DNA from: a virus
Reading direction: 5' to 3' (one strand)
IMG/VR virus record: IMGVR_UViG_3300013286_000012
Span: 1 to 64,000 of that record
Length of the DNA: 64,000 nucleotides
The position numbers were made by a program, and so were the translations under genes. The notes below the pieces were generated by a model. That model was not told where the DNA came from. It saw nothing but the letters and a program-made list of their open reading frames with translations, and ran no database searches. This document shows, piece after piece, positions 21,199 through 28,439 of the stretch; within the stretch, counting starts at the first letter, position 1, and each line of letters opens with the position of its first letter.

Positions 21199-22476
21199 AT
21201 GTACGTTGTAGAGCGAAATGGTCGGTGGACTGGCTATTACAGGCAGGGCGGTAAACGCCTCTCTGCTGGCACATGGGCAACAAAAGTGGAAGCCGAATAT
21301 CACGCCATGCAAGCAGGGGTATCGGGCGTTACAGAGCCTTCCAGAGCCGTATTTACCCTATCCGAATATCTAGAGGGCTGGTTCAAGAGTGCAGACCTCA
21401 TGCCGATTACGCTTAAGGGCTATGAATCGGTTCTGAGAAGATTCGTCATGCCCGAATTAGGAGCACAGAAAGTAACTGCCATCTCAGTTCGCCAGATTTC
21501 AGAGTTACTTGCTCGCTTGCGGGCGCAGGGGGTCGGTAGCGCGACTGTGGCGCAGGTGAAGGCATCACTAGGGTCAGCCCTATCTCGGCTCGTGGAGACT
21601 GGTGAACTGCCTGTGAACCCCACCAGAGGCATTAGGGTGAAGCAGAAGCACGCAGATATCCAGAATGTGCTTGAACCAGAAGAATTCAAAGAGATACTCA
21701 ATAACTTACCAACACATGGGGCAAAGTTACTTGCCCAGTTCCTAGTGGTATCGGGTTGCAGATTTGGTGAAGCGACCGAGATGAGGGTCAAAGATATCAA
21801 TTTCAAGAGTGGCGAGATATATGTCCAGAGGCGAGTGAGTGATTTGGGAGCAAGCCATACCAGTAGGTTCATGGTCATTGATGCCACAAAGTCAGGTCAT
21901 AAGAGAAGCCTCACCATAAGCAAAGCCCTACTACTAGAGATTCAGGGCTATGTCACAGCAAAAGCCCTACGAAAAGATGACTTGCTGTTCTCAAGGTTAC
22001 TGGTAGGTGAACAGACTAAAATAAAGAGTTCTCGTAGCACAAAGCCTTCTCGACCATTCGAGAAGGACGGAAAAAAGTTCCAGCATGGAACGCTGTACGC
22101 CTACACGCATGGCAGATGCAGATGTGAGGCTTGCTTAGGGTCGGTGCGAAAGCACAGGCAGAAAGCAAAGCCATACCAGAAGCCAAAGCCATACCAGAAG
22201 CAACATCGGTTCATCGACCAAACGAGTCACCTGCCACGAGATGTATGGAGAACAATCTGGAACAAAGCAATAGATAAGTCCGCAATCGGTTGGAGTCCAA
22301 GAACCCATGACCTTCGGCACGCTAACGCTACCCACCTTCTAAAAAGTGGGGTAGATGTGCATGAGGTCAAGGAACGTCTAGGTCACCAGTCGATTAAGAC
22401 GACAGAGCGATACTTACATCGCCTTCGTCACAACCAGTCAAAGGCATCAGAAAGTGCCAGCGACTTTTTGGAGTGA
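21199..22476 (+). CDS. int: tyrosine integrase with Cys-containing insert
   Basis: 425 residues. An N-terminal AP2-like arm domain (MYVVERNGRWTGYYRQGGKR), a SAM-like core-binding domain (residues about 60-150), then the catalytic domain with Arg188 (SGCRFGEA), His370-Arg373 (HDLRHA), His396 (GHQS) and nucleophile Tyr405 (TTERY). Between the second and third catalytic residues, residues about 294-325 hold an unusual insert: GTLYAYTHGRCRCEACLGS, followed by PYQK repeats. A GGGGGTGG site lies just before the ATG. The partner attachment site is not identified. It integrates or excises the phage genome, so the phage is probably temperate. Confidence 0.9.
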   Translation: MYVVERNGRWTGYYRQGGKRLSAGTWATKVEAEYHAMQAGVSGVTEPSRAVFTLSEYLEGWFKSADLMPITLKGYESVLRRFVMPELGAQKVTAISVRQISELLARLRAQGVGSATVAQVKASLGSALSRLVETGELPVNPTRGIRVKQKHADIQNVLEPEEFKEILNNLPTHGAKLLAQFLVVSGCRFGEATEMRVKDINFKSGEIYVQRRVSDLGASHTSRFMVIDATKSGHKRSLTISKALLLEIQGYVTAKALRKDDLLFSRLLVGEQTKIKSSRSTKPSRPFEKDGKKFQHGTLYAYTHGRCRCEACLGSVRKHRQKAKPYQKPKPYQKQHRFIDQTSHLPRDVWRTIWNKAIDKSAIGWSPRTHDLRHANATHLLKSGVDVHEVKERLGHQSIKTTERYLHRLRHNQSKASESASDFLE

Positions 22477-22478
22477 TG

Positions 22479-23030
22479 ATGAAACATCTACATAAGAATA
22501 AAGCAGTTGTAATTTGGGCTATAGGAGTTCTAGTGGTTGGTTTACAGGTTGCTGGCAGTCATACTGCCGAAGCCTTGAAAGCCATACCACAAGCCCAATC
22601 ACAACTATCAGAGAAAGCATTGCGTGTTAAGACCCTTGATAAGTTCCACAACGCTGACAGCCTCACCAAGACAGACTTGATGCAGTTACTTTCAGCCGTG
22701 GGATTCAAAAACAAAGCCTTACAAGAAGCATGGGCAATCGCAATGAAGGAATCTAAAGGCAATCCTCTCTCCCATAACGGAAACCGAAAGACTGGGGATA
22801 ACTCTTACGGGTTATTCCAAGTCAACATGATTGGTTCAATGGGTCAAGAGCGTAGGGATAAGTTCAATTTGGATTACAACGCCAAATTGCTTGACCCTGT
22901 GGTTAATGCTCAAGTTGCTTATCACATGAGCAACGGAGGCAAGGACTGGAGTGCATGGAAGGGAACAAAAACACCAGTAGTAAAGAGCCTCATGGCTCAG
23001 TTCCCAGACAAAGCAAAAGCAAAGCCATAG
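22479..23030 (+). CDS. secreted lytic transglycosylase (SLT-like)
   Basis: 183 residues from the ATG at 22479 (GGAG five bases upstream; an ATG one codon earlier is possible). A signal or anchor (VVIWAIGVLVVGLQVAGSH) is followed by a goose-lysozyme/SLT domain: AWAIAMKESKGNP with the catalytic Glu, TGDNSYGLFQVNM, and LLDPVVNAQVAYHMSN. It resembles the C-terminal domain of the tape measure protein in this window. Starts at the integrase stop. Role: cell-wall opening during DNA entry or release, or lysogenic conversion. Confidence 0.8.
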   Translation: MKHLHKNKAVVIWAIGVLVVGLQVAGSHTAEALKAIPQAQSQLSEKALRVKTLDKFHNADSLTKTDLMQLLSAVGFKNKALQEAWAIAMKESKGNPLSHNGNRKTGDNSYGLFQVNMIGSMGQERRDKFNLDYNAKLLDPVVNAQVAYHMSNGGKDWSAWKGTKTPVVKSLMAQFPDKAKAKP

Positions 23031-23053
23031 CAAAAGCATAGGCATACGGGAAG

Positions 23054-23073
23054 CCCCCCTAGCAATAGGGGGG
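23054..23073 (+). terminator. GC-rich hairpin
   Basis: CCCCCCTA (23054-23061), loop GCAA (a GNRA tetraloop), TAGGGGGG (23066-23073), then TTAT. A strong eight-pair stem 20 bases after the transglycosylase stop; the T-tract is short, so it may also stabilise the mRNA end. Confidence 0.55.
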
Positions 23074-23097
23074 TTATCTCCCAGAGAAGGAGCGCAG

Positions 23098-23538
23098 ATG
23101 GACGGTAAAAACTACTTAAAATTAGCAGAGCAGTATGAAAAGCAAAGCAACAAGTCATACCAGAAGCAATACCAGAAGCCCAAACAACAGCACGAGCAAC
23201 ATCACAAGCAGACGCTAGGTAATGATTACAGTAAGAAGGTTGAAGAGTTACCTCTCATTGCTGAAGAAATAGATGCCTTCTTTTGGGGCAAATTAGTTCA
23301 ACTTGGTTGGCGCATTGACAGCACACCACTTGAAACTTTAAATTCAACCGCCAAAATTACTCGGTTTATTTATGTATGCCCAGATTGTGATATGCCTCTT
23401 CACTTTGAAGGCTCATTACAAATAACTCCAACTAAAGCCAAGAAGATGTGTGATGTTAGTTTGTTACAAGAAAAGTTAGTTAGACATCAAACCATAGCCA
23501 AAGATTGCAAAGCCATACCAGAAGAGGAAGCAGAATGA
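23098..23538 (+). CDS. Gln/Lys-rich protein with zinc ribbon
   Basis: 146 residues. The N-terminal 50 are Gln/Lys/His-rich with the YQKQYQK segment encoded by the dispersed AAGC-ATACCAGAAGC repeat. The C-terminal part has VCPDCDMPLHF and a later MCDV Cys, a partial zinc ribbon. An AGAAGGAG site precedes the ATG. Unknown. Confidence 0.55.
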   Translation: MDGKNYLKLAEQYEKQSNKSYQKQYQKPKQQHEQHHKQTLGNDYSKKVEELPLIAEEIDAFFWGKLVQLGWRIDSTPLETLNSTAKITRFIYVCPDCDMPLHFEGSLQITPTKAKKMCDVSLLQEKLVRHQTIAKDCKAIPEEEAE

Positions 23539-23645
23539 AGTGCTACGTAAAAGGTTGTCTAGAAGAAGTTAAATGGATAATTTTTATAGATGGCTCAACA
23601 GCGTGCGATGAACACGCCCCAGGAGATTACTCAACAGAACTCTAG
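23535..23645 (+). CDS. 36-residue Cys-containing protein
   Basis: MKCYVKGCLEEVKWIIFIDG... with Cys at 3, 8 and 24 and a His at 27, consistent with one zinc site (C-x4-C...C-x2-H). ATGA overlap with the preceding gene. Last gene of the rightward block before the convergent terminator. Confidence 0.5.
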   Translation: MKCYVKGCLEEVKWIIFIDGSTACDEHAPGDYSTEL

Positions 23646-23654
23646 CAAAAGCAA

Positions 23655-23678
23655 AAGCCCCACCAAAAGGTGAGGCTT
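23655..23678. terminator. bidirectional terminator
   Basis: AAGCCCCACC (23655-23664), loop AAAA, GGTGAGGCTT (23669-23678), one mismatch. It lies between two convergent gene runs; on the minus strand it is followed by a T-rich TTTTGCTTTTGC, so it can end the reductase transcript as well. Confidence 0.6.
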
Positions 23679-23701
23679 AAGCCAAAGCAATACCAGAAGC
23701 G

Positions 23702-25753
23702 TTACTGGTTATCTTTAATTAACCGTACTTCGCAAGCATCAGTGGTGCAGTAAGCCTCACCAATAGCATCAGCAGCCATTCCAGCATAGACACCAGTTAA
23801 ATCAATAGGGAACAACTTCATAACTCCATCGTTCTCATATTCTTCGGCAGTAATCTGTGTGTACGGCATCTGTGGGTAAACAGCATTACCAGAAGGTAAG
23901 AATGAAACAGTCTTAAGTTGACCGTCATACATATGCAAAGCCGTACCAATAGCCGAAGCCTCTGTTGTTGGGTCAAAAGAAATAGTTACGGAGACAGAGT
24001 TGTCTGACCAGTAGCGTTGAGCGGTAGCAGCGAGTGCCATCTTCTCGTAGATACTGACATCCTTCTCACTGCGCTTTGCTTCTGACTTGATAGGGAAGAA
24101 GACAACGCTAGTCGTATCAGGAGATTCGCTTGCTGGTTCTACTCTGTAGTTTGCCAACTTAAAGAGTGGCAGCATCGGGTCAGAGTTAGCAAAACGAATT
24201 GCACGGTTGAAGTACTCACCGCCAACAGTCCAGTGAACTCCAGGGCTCTCGCCTGCAAGAATACTTACTGTGCCTGATGGTTTAACAGTTGTCATCTTGA
24301 TGGATTCACGGATACCAAGCCACTCAGAGTACGAGGTGTCATACGCCTTGATGGTCTTATATCCCTCGTCCATCCATGTGCGAAGAATTGGAAGACCACG
24401 GTTATCTGCAAAGTTTGCTACCCCTGATACAGATGTACCGATGCGACGATTACGCTGCATGATTGCATTTGTTTCTTCCCAATGAGTTGGAAGGAGAGTC
24501 ACTGTCTTTGCATACAGGTATGCAAACTTTAATGTGCGCTTAAAATCATCTAAATCTTTGTGACGGTTTAAATACGTCTCAACCAACGTACAGCACTCAT
24601 ACGATTCAAGTGATTGCTCAGCACACGGGTTGTAACCAGAAATGCGCCAATCCCTGTTGTTGATTGGGTCAGAAAGTCGACCATATTGCTTTGAGATATC
24701 CATCCAAATAACTCCAGGCTCACCGTTGTGCGCAATGCCTTCAATAATGTTATCTAAGTTGTCACCTACATTAACAGCCACAGAATTATTTGACATCCAT
24801 GCCCAGCCTGGACTTGCTGGATTGTAAGAGTTTCTTTCTGGAAATTTATCTGCGTTCTTTAAATTAAGAAACTCTTGGTCATCTATGCGACCAATTAGTA
24901 ACTCTGCAGAACGACGTACATTGCCAGAAACAACGCATACGCCGATAAGATTGCCAATATCAGCAATGTCGATTCGAGTAAGTTTTTGCCCACCGCGACC
25001 AGCAAAGATTTGAATGATGTAGTTGTGGAGTTTGATAAGAGGTTCGGGCCCTGCTGCTGTTCCGCCAAAAGTGCGAATATGCTCCCCTGCTTTGCGTATT
25101 TTCGAATAGTCAAAGACAGGAGTTTTCGTGTCTGGCTTGAGGTAGGCGTTAATGAGAAGTGCTGTTGATTCGACCCACCCCTCTCTGGTATCTGGAATGA
25201 CATACGCTTCTCCTTGTTGTGGGTCGTAAATAGTGAAGTCTTTATCCGCACCCCTATCGTCAAATCCTACTCCAACACCCAGCATGGATGCCTCCATGAG
25301 GAAAGCAAACGGTTTGGCTGGCTCAACCTTATTCATGGAGCCAGTTGATACAAAAGCACAGTTCTGCAGCGCTGCCGAGTTACGCTCCTTATTTACGATG
25401 GCTGTACCCATCACCCAGAGTCCACGACCTGGGGGTGTCCACTTCAATTCAAAAAGGCGGTCAAAGGCTTCCTTGGCAGAGGAGGCTGCCTTGGCATCAG
25501 ACCATGGCAGGCGGTTAGTCTTGGCGTGGTCTTTCTGTAGTGAGTACATTCCGTTAATGACTCTCTCGCATACGTCTGTCCACGTCTCCTTAGTACCATC
25601 TTCCTTAATACGTGAATAGGTTCTGAGAAAAGTAATCTCTCCTACTGAATTTCCTGCTGCATCTCTGTATCCGAATGGTGCAGTCTTGCTTCTGTATGGC
25701 GCCACAAAATCTTCGGCTAACTTAAATGAGAATAATGACATAACCCCTACCAT
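23702..25753 (-). CDS. nrdJ: class II (B12-dependent) ribonucleotide reductase
   Basis: 683 residues (679 if the ATG at 25741 is used; the upstream ATG lacks a clear binding site). WTPPGRGLWVMGT, GGTAAGPEPL, LIGVCVVSGNVRRSAELL, NPCAEQSLESYECC with the thiyl-radical cysteine, TVKPSGTVSIL and a C-terminal CTTDAC pair mark the monomeric adenosylcobalamin-dependent ribonucleoside triphosphate reductase of Lactobacillus leichmannii type. It reduces ribonucleotides to deoxyribonucleotides without oxygen or a second subunit but needs coenzyme B12 from the host. The C-terminal Cys pair relays electrons from thioredoxin; no phage thioredoxin is visible. A gene of this kind feeds phage DNA synthesis. 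Confidence 0.9.
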   Translation of the reverse strand: MVGVMSLFSFKLAEDFVAPYRSKTAPFGYRDAAGNSVGEITFLRTYSRIKEDGTKETWTDVCERVINGMYSLQKDHAKTNRLPWSDAKAASSAKEAFDRLFELKWTPPGRGLWVMGTAIVNKERNSAALQNCAFVSTGSMNKVEPAKPFAFLMEASMLGVGVGFDDRGADKDFTIYDPQQGEAYVIPDTREGWVESTALLINAYLKPDTKTPVFDYSKIRKAGEHIRTFGGTAAGPEPLIKLHNYIIQIFAGRGGQKLTRIDIADIGNLIGVCVVSGNVRRSAELLIGRIDDQEFLNLKNADKFPERNSYNPASPGWAWMSNNSVAVNVGDNLDNIIEGIAHNGEPGVIWMDISKQYGRLSDPINNRDWRISGYNPCAEQSLESYECCTLVETYLNRHKDLDDFKRTLKFAYLYAKTVTLLPTHWEETNAIMQRNRRIGTSVSGVANFADNRGLPILRTWMDEGYKTIKAYDTSYSEWLGIRESIKMTTVKPSGTVSILAGESPGVHWTVGGEYFNRAIRFANSDPMLPLFKLANYRVEPASESPDTTSVVFFPIKSEAKRSEKDVSIYEKMALAATAQRYWSDNSVSVTISFDPTTEASAIGTALHMYDGQLKTVSFLPSGNAVYPQMPYTQITAEEYENDGVMKLFPIDLTGVYAGMAADAIGEAYCTTDACEVRLIKDNQ

Positions 25754-25867
25754 TTCTATAAATTTGCAAATACCCCTCAGTGGGTTGCTTAGTATTACGC
25801 TTGGAACCCTATCAGGTATATGTTAATAAGGTGAAGTACTAAAGCCAAACTTGAGGGGCTAAACTCT

Positions 25868-25907
25868 GCTCCACCTTGCTCCACTATGTTCCACGCTACT
25901 CCACACG
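25868..25907 (-). repeat. four tandem 10-base repeats
   Basis: tgctccacct, tgctccacta, tgttccacgc, tactccacac at 25868, 25878, 25888 and 25898: a consensus TGYTCCACNN every ten bases in the 170-base gap between the TGT-like gene and the reductase. A spacing of one helical turn suggests cooperative binding of a protein on one face of the DNA, possibly controlling the reductase. No NrdR-box-like sequence or B12 riboswitch was recognised in this gap. Confidence 0.6.
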
Positions 25908-25923
25908 TTGTTATCAGGTAATA

Positions 25924-27426
25924 TTATTTTTCAATAGACTCGGAAATAATCTTGGTAACAGTCTCTTCTCGAAGCGTTTCTGGTAATTCTTTTAGCGCTT
26001 GAGCACGGTCTCCAAAGATGGCAGAAAGCACTCCACCAGAAGATTGTCGTTGCGCTGTAATCTGAATGAACTCCTTATTGGTATCCATGTCCTTAACTTG
26101 ACCAACCAATTTATACAGTCTATCGATTTCTTGCGAGAGGTTAGGGTCTGCATAACCTCCATTCATTTCTTCTGCAAAACGCATAAAAGCCACTCTTTGA
26201 CCCTGCATTTCAATGATTGCAGTAAGCAAAGATTTTAATTGCTCTTTAGTTTTAACTTCAATAGGAAGGTTAAACGCACACATATTGTCTGGTTTAAATG
26301 CTGGGCAATTGCTTGCAACAAAACAGGTGTTGCATTGTCGAAGAGAAGATTGTTGGTTATTGATGACTGGAACATCTTGCAAAATGTCTTTGCCGTTTTC
26401 ATCTTGTTCAACTATCGTCTTCATCTTTACGCCAAAAACAGGAAGGTTCTGTATTTCTTCGGGGTCTCTTGGAACTACTTTATTGGGCTCTTGTTTCCGC
26501 ACTGGCACGTCACTGTTATCAGAAGCGGGAGTTTCAAATCCCATTAAACCTGTTAAGAAGGTATCGCTATTATCAGGTAAGTTCTCACCTTTACCACCTT
26601 CAATAATATGAAAATCAGGTGTCTTCTTATCCATTGATGTCTCCAACTGTTGGTATGACCAGACGGCAACTCTAGTCGCTTCAAGGGTACTATCTTGCAC
26701 GAAGTCTAAATAGTTTAATCCAGCCTTCTCCACCATAGCCTTATAACGGGGTCGTGCTTGGTCTTTCATTTTCTTTGGATAGCGGTTTAATTTGGTGCCA
26801 TCCCAAACGATAGTCTCGCCTCGTCTCATGGGTGAAAGCCAAGACAATGTACTGGCTGTACTAAATGGTATCTGTCTTAAATTGTCTGGCTTAGCACATC
26901 CAAGAGCATGGAACTGGGTCTTATATTGTCTGGAGTAACTTCGAGTTACGGCCGCCAAGTTAGTTACTGACTCAATCTCGTCATTAGGGATAGCCACATT
27001 CTTGTGGTCTTCGCACATCTTTCGGAGTGTTTGTTGTCCATATTCTTCATGCCAGATAACCCACAGTTTGGGGTCGTTATTGAAGAAGAAGCGCTGCTGC
27101 TCTATCCATTCATAGCCCAAAATTATTGAGTCAAATTCTAAAAAGGCTGTGGCTCGGTTTGCATTGTTGACAAGAAATTCTTGATAGTCGGCGGCTAAAT
27201 CAATAAGTTCTTGTTTTGACAGCCCAGCCTTTTCAGCCTGTGGAGCGCCTGATTCAATGAAAACCTTAGTCTCTGCATCAAAGTGTTCGCTTATAAGCCA
27301 ATTTTTAGTTTTAGGTAAGCCACGTTTACGGAGCCCCCAGTAGTTAAGCCCCATCGACTCAACTTTTAGTTTTTCGAGAAGGGTTCTGTTAGAGCCAACT
27401 TCAACTCCAGAAAAGATGAGATTCAT
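25924..27426 (-). CDS. TGT/DpdA-like TIM-barrel protein with Cys cluster
   Basis: 500 residues from the ATG at 27426 (TAATG overlap with the HAD-like gene). The first 290 residues show the order of tRNA-guanine-transglycosylase-like phage and DpdA proteins: KVFIESGAPQ (the DSGA-like loop, here ESGA), FLEFDSIILGYEW, LWVIWHEEYG, then FHALGCAKPDNLRQIPF with WLSPMRRGE. A disordered linker (residues about 290-355) leads to CNTCFVASNCPAF and a later Cys (residues about 362-380), probably a zinc or iron-sulphur site, then a helical end. The proposed role is a base exchange in nucleic acid; no 7-deazaguanine synthesis genes are in the window, so the substrate is open. Confidence 0.5.
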   Translation of the reverse strand: MNLIFSGVEVGSNRTLLEKLKVESMGLNYWGLRKRGLPKTKNWLISEHFDAETKVFIESGAPQAEKAGLSKQELIDLAADYQEFLVNNANRATAFLEFDSIILGYEWIEQQRFFFNNDPKLWVIWHEEYGQQTLRKMCEDHKNVAIPNDEIESVTNLAAVTRSYSRQYKTQFHALGCAKPDNLRQIPFSTASTLSWLSPMRRGETIVWDGTKLNRYPKKMKDQARPRYKAMVEKAGLNYLDFVQDSTLEATRVAVWSYQQLETSMDKKTPDFHIIEGGKGENLPDNSDTFLTGLMGFETPASDNSDVPVRKQEPNKVVPRDPEEIQNLPVFGVKMKTIVEQDENGKDILQDVPVINNQQSSLRQCNTCFVASNCPAFKPDNMCAFNLPIEVKTKEQLKSLLTAIIEMQGQRVAFMRFAEEMNGGYADPNLSQEIDRLYKLVGQVKDMDTNKEFIQITAQRQSSGGVLSAIFGDRAQALKELPETLREETVTKIISESIEK

Positions 27427-27914
27427 TAATCTTGCCAAAATTCTAACGATTTAGGACTAGCAGCATCTTTGGATTTAGCAACGTTAACTCTATCAATAGC
27501 ATTTTCAATATCAGTCCATTTGCGTACCTTGCTAGGTGCATCAGGGCGACGCTCTACGGCAAGATAGCCTGGGTTCATAAACATGATGGTAGGAACACCT
27601 TGCTCTTCAAATACCCATGCACACATGGATGGGTCAGAGTCAACGTAGAGTTCTACTGGAGCCTTACTACGACTTATAATGAATTGACGTTTCTTTAAAT
27701 CTTCACCTTCAAGGTGGTAAGACGTGTCAATCAATTCATCATAGTTAATGATTCCGTGAGAGTGAAGCCAGTGTTTTGCATCCTCTGTATTGCGGGACGT
27801 TATGATTGCCACACGATTATTAATATTAAGGGCATAATAAAGCATTACTCCTGCACGGATAGGTTCCCCTGTATCCGAACTTAATACGCCATCTAGTGAT
27901 ACGAGTACGTTCAT
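27426..27914 (-). CDS. HAD-like protein, altered motif I
   Basis: 162 residues. MNVLVSLDGVLSSDTGEPI resembles HAD motif I (DxDG), but the first Asp, the usual nucleophile, is Ser (SLDGV). VAIITSRNTEDAKHWL supplies motif II (T/S), ISRSKAPVELYVDSDP suggests the motif III/IV region with VDSDP. The loss of the nucleophile suggests a non-catalytic or altered enzyme. It overlaps the TGT-like gene by one base and may work with it. Confidence 0.65.
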   Translation of the reverse strand: MNVLVSLDGVLSSDTGEPIRAGVMLYYALNINNRVAIITSRNTEDAKHWLHSHGIINYDELIDTSYHLEGEDLKKRQFIISRSKAPVELYVDSDPSMCAWVFEEQGVPTIMFMNPGYLAVERRPDAPSKVRKWTDIENAIDRVNVAKSKDAASPKSLEFWQD

Positions 27915-27920
27915 TTAGTC

Positions 27921-28439
27921 CTATCCGTTTGACTCCACAGTTGTAGCATCAATAGGTTTTACGTACGTATTGTATGCAAGAACCCAATCTTTAGAAATAG
28001 CCTTTTGTGCAGCCTTTAACGTAATGGTTCCATCACAAATTAAACGCTTTAACTTGGTTTCAACTACGTCTTTTTTACGAGCATTGTTACCTGCGTATGG
28101 TTGAGGAAATAAATTTTTTGGGTTAGTAGGAGAACCGCCAAGTTGAAGGGATATGAGGTGGTCTTCTTCATAGCCTTTTGGGTCTGCACCCCAAACAGCA
28201 ACGTAAGACTTATAATCTCCCGCTAGTTGCGTATCTTTTAATTTGTTTGTGTAAGAAACAGATGGGCGAACAATATCTGTCCAACCTGGCTTACAAATAT
28301 TGTCTTTAATGTTTGCTTGTGTAACCGCAGAATTTAACGCTCCAGGAGTTACTTTAGCATTTGGTTTTACCCAATCAGGAGTTGCTCCGTACGCTGCAAT
28401 GGGCGTTAGTAATAATACTATAAGTAGTGCCTTCTTCAT
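27921..28439 (-). CDS. secreted HNH-like nuclease
   Basis: 172 residues with a signal peptide (MKKALLIVLLLTPIAAYGAT; cleavage after AYG-A). The mature part has VWGADPKGYEEDHLISLQLG with the DHLI motif, and SPTNPKNLFPQPYAGNNARKKD. DH...N...N-x8-K is the layout of secreted His-Me finger nucleases. Cys49 and Cys135 could form a disulphide. It would digest extracellular DNA or act in the host envelope; a virion location is also possible. ATGA overlap with the nucleotidyltransferase gene. Confidence 0.6.
   Translation of the reverse strand: MKKALLIVLLLTPIAAYGATPDWVKPNAKVTPGALNSAVTQANIKDNICKPGWTDIVRPSVSYTNKLKDTQLAGDYKSYVAVWGADPKGYEEDHLISLQLGGSPTNPKNLFPQPYAGNNARKKDVVETKLKRLICDGTITLKAAQKAISKDWVLAYNTYVKPIDATTVESNG

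Larger units (their letters stand above)
22167..23700 (+). repeat. dispersed AAAGC-ATACCAGAAGC repeat family
   Basis: Copies near-identical to AAAGCCATACCAGAAGC: 22167-22183, 22185-22201, 23152-23167, 23164-23179, 23509-23524, 23684-23700, with a diverged copy at 22578-22594 and another remnant near 23937-23960 inside the reductase gene. They fall in three proteins in two reading frames (PYQK versus AIP) and in one intergenic site, so selection or spread appears to act on DNA or RNA and not on the peptide. Confidence 0.65.

Noticed and set aside
25868-25907. CRISPR-like array
   Set aside because: Ten-base repeats with no spacers; no cas genes except a stand-alone Cas4-like nuclease of phage type.
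25754-25923. Cobalamin riboswitch upstream of the B12-dependent reductase
   Set aside because: The gap is too short (170 bases) and lacks a recognisable B12-box; instead it holds tandem repeats.
25924-27426. Complete 7-deazaguanine DNA-modification pathway
   Set aside because: Only a TGT-like protein is present; no FolE, QueC, QueD or QueE-like gene was found in the window.
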